Assembly (NCBI RefSeq): GCF_954871325.1
Contig: NC_088776.1
Location: 3,851,985 to 3,915,984, forward strand
DNA: 64,000 bases
DNA from: Gordionus sp. m RMFG-2023
Lineage: Eukaryota; Nematomorpha; Gordioida; Chordodea; Parachordodidae
Direction: 5' to 3'
Under the pieces are notes generated by a model. That model had not been told where the DNA came from. It searched no databases and worked only from the letters and a program-made list of their open reading frames with translations. A program made the position numbers and the translations under genes. Below, piece by piece: positions 60,401 to 64,000 of the stretch; within the stretch, counting starts at the first letter, position 1, and each line of letters opens with the position of its first letter.

Positions 60401-62101
60401 ATTTGGTATGCCGTGGAAACAGACTTGGCAAAATCGACAGTGGAAAATATGCAATTTGCCAAAACTTGTTTGGACAGGGGCAAGATTTCTAAAAACTCGT
60501 AAATAGATCCGCTCACGCTCAAATGGTGAAGATTATTATGAGTGCTCTATTTTAGGTACGCGATGAAGCCATAGTTGAGTAAAGTATTAAGTCTGTCTGT
60601 AAGTAAGAGGAAAGTAGTTGAATGTTTAAAACTATTGAATTGCACTATTATTGGCTTTAACTAAGACGGAGGAAGCGATAGGAATGGCTCCTAAATCTAA
60701 GGTTCGACACAAGGAAGCATAAACCCGATGATAAAATGGGGCGAGGTGTGGGGGGTGGGGTCTTATTACATTTTAATAAATTTTGGTCGATGTTTAGCAA
60801 ATTAGTTTGTTTTCCGAGATTTCTTGTCATAAAATATTTTCAATTTCAAAATATGCCTACAAATATTAACCCAAAAATACAAATGTTTATTTAATAACTG
60901 CACATGGCATAATATATGATAAATTATTCCTACCTCATATACTGCCAAGACTAGTACCATGAAAGATCCATTTCTTAATAATTTAACCATTTTATAAAAA
61001 AAAATTTTATCTAAACAATTAACCCAAACTCTGAACATACGATTTATATTTATAAAAGAGTTCAAAACAATTATTTTTTATATTCAAAAAAAACAATATT
61101 CATTTTAAAAAAACATTTTTTAATCATTATTTACGTATAATTTTTTTGTTATATTTGATAATATTTTAAAATTGTATTGTAGATTATATTATATATAATA
61201 TATTATAATTATGATAATAAATTATTTTTATGGCCGATACTAATTAAAATAAAACTTTTTAAAAAAATGATGCTTCTGTTATATTAACTAATAATTTTTC
61301 TGATCTCCGAAAACTCAACCCACCAGAACGCGAATTGGGTTCAGAGATTTTTCACTGAACCCTAGAAAGAGGGTTCTCGTTCCCTGGTTTGAATAGGATC
61401 TTCATATGCAAATAAACGGAGGGTGGGTTTGGTGTTTAAAACTTATTTTTAATTTGTGAATTGTGAGTTTTATCGGAAATTGTAAGAAGCGTAGTGGGAT
61501 GAGATGTAGTTTGCCATCTCTCATTTCTCGGCTAAGTAAATAAAAATTATACTCTTATTATATTTTTGATAAAATTTGAGTATTAATATTTTAAAATAAA
61601 TAATGAAACGGAAAAAAAGGCATATACATGTTTTAATTTCTTTTATAAATTATATATTCAAAACATAAAAAAAATAAGAAGAGATTTACATGATTACATA
61701 ATGTGGCATAATGTAAATAACCTCACCAAATTATTGTCCAAAAAGTACGAGGACGCTTATACCCCGGTTCTCAAAATTAATAAAATCTATGATAAAGATC
61801 CTATTTGGAAAAAATGCTTAAAAATGATTCCGGATTTCCTGCAAATCCCACTCAGTTCCCTTTACCTGAGATACAATTTCGATCCTCTGGATAAAATTAG
61901 GGTTACATCTACTAATTATTTAAAAAAATTATTTTTCTTTTTCCTTCTAATTTCCCTAATATCATTAAATCAATTTATATATATTCTATTTATCTTTAAA
62001 AGGTTGAAGAAATATCTGATATTATACGAGACACTTATGTAAAAAGTTTTCACAAAAATGTTTGGATGGATGAAACTTCCAAATCTAACTCCATTTATAA
62101 G
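54493..62101 (+). CDS. M13 (neprilysin-like) metallopeptidase homologue, copy B, first six exons
   Basis: Exons 54493-54718, 55017-55220, 57145-57602, 59723-59874, 61682-61901 and 62003-62101 are in phase with GT-AG introns. They encode the N-terminal half of an M13 ectodomain: [35 protein letters not shown] and VVDQLTIPNRD (nearer the family's 'DQ..L.lP.R' than copy A), HLNYMKNIGNLL, EFLDMYGE-INWTK, DYIMWHNVN, WKKCLKM and WMDETSK. Exon 3 is about 35 codons longer than in copy A and uses a consensus donor GAG|GTAAGG. No stop or frame change was seen in these exons. Expected exons 7-16, including HExxH, are not in the window; similarity to copy A ends near 63065. So whether B is catalytically competent cannot be judged here. 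Confidence 0.85.
57145..57602 (+). CDS. M13 copy B, exon 3 (ancestral form)
   Basis: 2+152 codons, acceptor AAATAAAG, donor GAG|GTAAGG. It contains [61 protein letters not shown] and SLSILICEFLDMYGE. The last part corresponds to the 'E..la......Y....l.eL' region before the IDW block and is absent from copy A's inferred exon. Confidence 0.8.
59723..59874 (+). CDS. M13 copy B, exon 4 (replacement-rich relative to copy A)
   Basis: 152 nt, same borders and phase as 24270-24421. It encodes [40 protein letters not shown] and HFLNNQTKFSK. Of 50 codons, 18 differ from copy A, and 17 of those change the amino acid. Confidence 0.85.
60286..60740 (-). pseudogene. Reverse transcriptase relic in M13 copy B intron
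   Basis: Collinear with the relic at 24876-25370 of unit 1 and more degraded. It keeps recognisable nucleotide similarity ('gggccagccacttcacggt', 'tttggtatgccgtgga') but little open frame. It marks an insertion older than the segmental duplication. Confidence 0.6.
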
Positions 62102-62517
62102 GTTGTTCATGATATGTATTTTGTTAAATTCCTTTGATTTAATTTTTTCAAATTGTTAATTCCATGTTAAAATGATTGAGTGAATTTGTTAACTGTAAAA
62201 TATATTGAAATATACAGTAAAAACTTGCATATCACATGATAATTCGGGCCATTCCTTAGTTTGATCAAAATTTTTGAGTGCCCAGATAATTCCTATTAAA
62301 TACTAAAGCCTTGTTAAATTGGGGAAACTGTCTAAGTTTGGGCTAAAATCTTTCGCTATGATTCCATAATTGGACAAGTTTTTAAAAAATTGTATTACTC
62401 ATTTTTTCGAAGATAAGAAATTTGTTTTCATGTCTATGTGATGTTTGCAATTTACAAATCTCTCGATATTTTTAGAGATACAGTATCTTTTGATAATATT
62501 GTGAAAATAGTTAAAAG

Positions 62518-62532
62518 AAAGAGAGAGAAAAA

Positions 62533-62584
<52 letters not shown>

Positions 62585-62585
62585 A
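62518..62585 (+). repeat. (GAAA)n microsatellite in copy B intron 6
   Basis: About 16 units. Copy A has only a short, interrupted A/G run at the same place (about 27767-27800). Confidence 0.92.
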
Positions 62586-63129
62586 TTGGATTTTACAACT
62601 TCTATACCATCATATATATTGAATTAGATGATAAAAGGAATACACGTTACAATCAAAAAATTTACATATTAATCTTAAATTTTTTTTTTTTAAAAATCTA
62701 AACGTTTAAATTAAAATATCTACTTAATATTTTATATTTCAAACCTATAAGGAAATTTAATAAAATGTGACAAAAAATGATATTCACTAATTTGTTGCAA
62801 CCAAAATAAGCATATAAAATCTTTATAAATTGTCAAAGCAACTTCTTCCAATTTATTCCAATATTTAAGAATATCTTCTTCCTATTTTGGCCCGGAAAAG
62901 TTCTCATGATCATTTTGTTGTAAACTTTATTCCGTTTCCTTTAAACTTTAATATTACTATAATAATTTAATTTTCGGATTCATGATTTTAATATATCAAA
63001 ATTATAATTCACTATTTTAACATCGTTATTCAAGATTTGCGATATTTAATTTTAAAATCCCACCATTTGTAAAATATTGATATAATTTTAAAAAGAAATG
63101 AAACATTAATATATTAAAACAACTATATA

Positions 63130-63180
63130 AAAATATTTAAAAATTTATAAAATGACTAAATGACTAAATGACTAAATAAA
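63130..63180 (+). repeat. Short 8-bp tandem repeat
   Basis: 'atgactaa' occurs three times in succession near 63152-63176, just beyond the point where similarity to unit 1 ends. Confidence 0.7.
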
Positions 63181-63299
63181 AATATATATTAAAAGTATCG
63201 AATGCTCTAAAAAAAAGCTTTAATTTTATAATGAAAATGTACCTAAAAATCAGGTATAATTGTGTTTAAAAATTTCTAATTAAGGTCTTTGTTTAAGAA

Positions 63300-64000
63300 A
63301 TAAAGATTGGCGGGTTTCGTTTGTTATGCTAAAAAAATTTCGAGATAAAGTTTTTAAAAAAATATTTGTAGACTGTAAAAAGTTGTCGTTAGTTAAAATG
63401 ACTGTTGGCTATAATATAGAGTTATTTAATTTTGAGTATTTATTAATTTTTTTATTTTCCCCACAAGTAAGAAGGTTTGTGTTAATTGATGAAGGATAAG
63501 CTGATACGCAGGTTGCATCCCAAATAAGGGATTTCCCATTGGACCAGGGGGTGCAGGTTAAGCCGTCGGCTCTAAGGCCGTCTTGTAATGAGAGGTTTGT
63601 AGGTTTAAGGATGTTGGGTATTTTAGCCTTATTAAAGTGTTATGTATGATTTTATTAATGTGTCCTTGGCTGCGGGTGCAGTTTAGACCGTGTCTGGCAT
63701 TAGGTTGAACGGATAGGCTGCGGCTGCATTGGTGGCAAGAGTGTGAATGTGTAAGCGAGCATCCCTAGTCTAAAGCCTATAGTAATTCTCAGTTGGTCAT
63801 TGGTTAAGAGATTATCTAAGGTTTGGCTTGGAAGTGCTTCGAGCCATTCATGCCCACCGTATTTGTCGTTGTTTTGTAATAGTTGAATGTATATCACTGA
63901 TTTCGGTAGGGTAAGACTATTTTGTAATTTTTTTATTAGGGGGTCGATGATAGATTTATTAGATATTTCGGTAGGAAATGTATAACCGTCTAAAATTAGG
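63300..64000 (-). pseudogene. Reverse transcriptase relic at the right edge
   Basis: The minus strand reads LIKKLQNSLTLPKSV, then GGHEWLEALPSQTLDNLL and NDQLRITIGFRLGM, matching the YEFLEAFPSRNLDQLLSNDELR region of the 7045-9777 protein. In further frames it shows RHGLNCTRSQGHINKIIHNT, then DGLRADGLTCTPWSNGKSLI and WDATCV. This includes the linker missing from the long ORF and the start of the nuclease-like domain. It is broken by stops and frame changes and probably extends past the window. It interrupts the place where exon 7 of M13 copy B would be expected. Confidence 0.8.

Overview
This is an AT-rich eukaryotic window. It has spliced genes with GT-AG introns, long satellite arrays and nested transposable elements, and no bacterial operon signals. 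The intron-rich M13 metallopeptidase gene family, ZMYM/TTF-type hAT transposons, an RTE-like LINE and a YIDD-type reverse transcriptase all point to an invertebrate animal. I cannot name a taxon from the sequence.

Layout. 1-884 is unique AT-rich sequence. 885-6539 is a complete-ended hAT element (GCTACATA target duplications) with a decayed ZMYM-like transposase on the minus strand. 6548-9930 is a non-LTR type reverse transcriptase element with a 910-codon ORF. 10290-17032 is a satellite array of roughly 310-330 bp monomers; its last part, 15590-17032, is inverted. 17742-37109 is an M13 (neprilysin-like) gene, copy A, in 16 exons. 37110-41950 is unique sequence with only weak coding traces. 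41980-53780 is a second satellite array carrying a hAT insertion at 49615-52664. 54493 onward is a second M13 gene, copy B, whose first six exons lie in the window. Similarity to copy A ends near 63065, and a reverse transcriptase relic occupies the right edge.

The window is built on a tandem segmental duplication: satellite array plus M13 gene, twice, about 36.7 kb apart at exon 1. Comparing the units gives empty sites for several transposons and so their relative age.

The most interesting object is copy A. All 16 exons can be joined in phase by GT-AG introns into an open frame of 702 codons covering the whole M13 ectodomain down to the C-terminal CxxW. Nevertheless its catalytic motifs are replaced: HExxH reads YFISH, ENxAD reads ANIAD, the HSP motif reads TSP, and the substrate-binding NAFY reads TTNL. 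It looks like an M13 pseudoprotease, or a very recently relaxed gene. Relative to copy B, exon 2 diverges almost only by silent changes, whereas exon 4 diverges almost only by amino-acid replacements.
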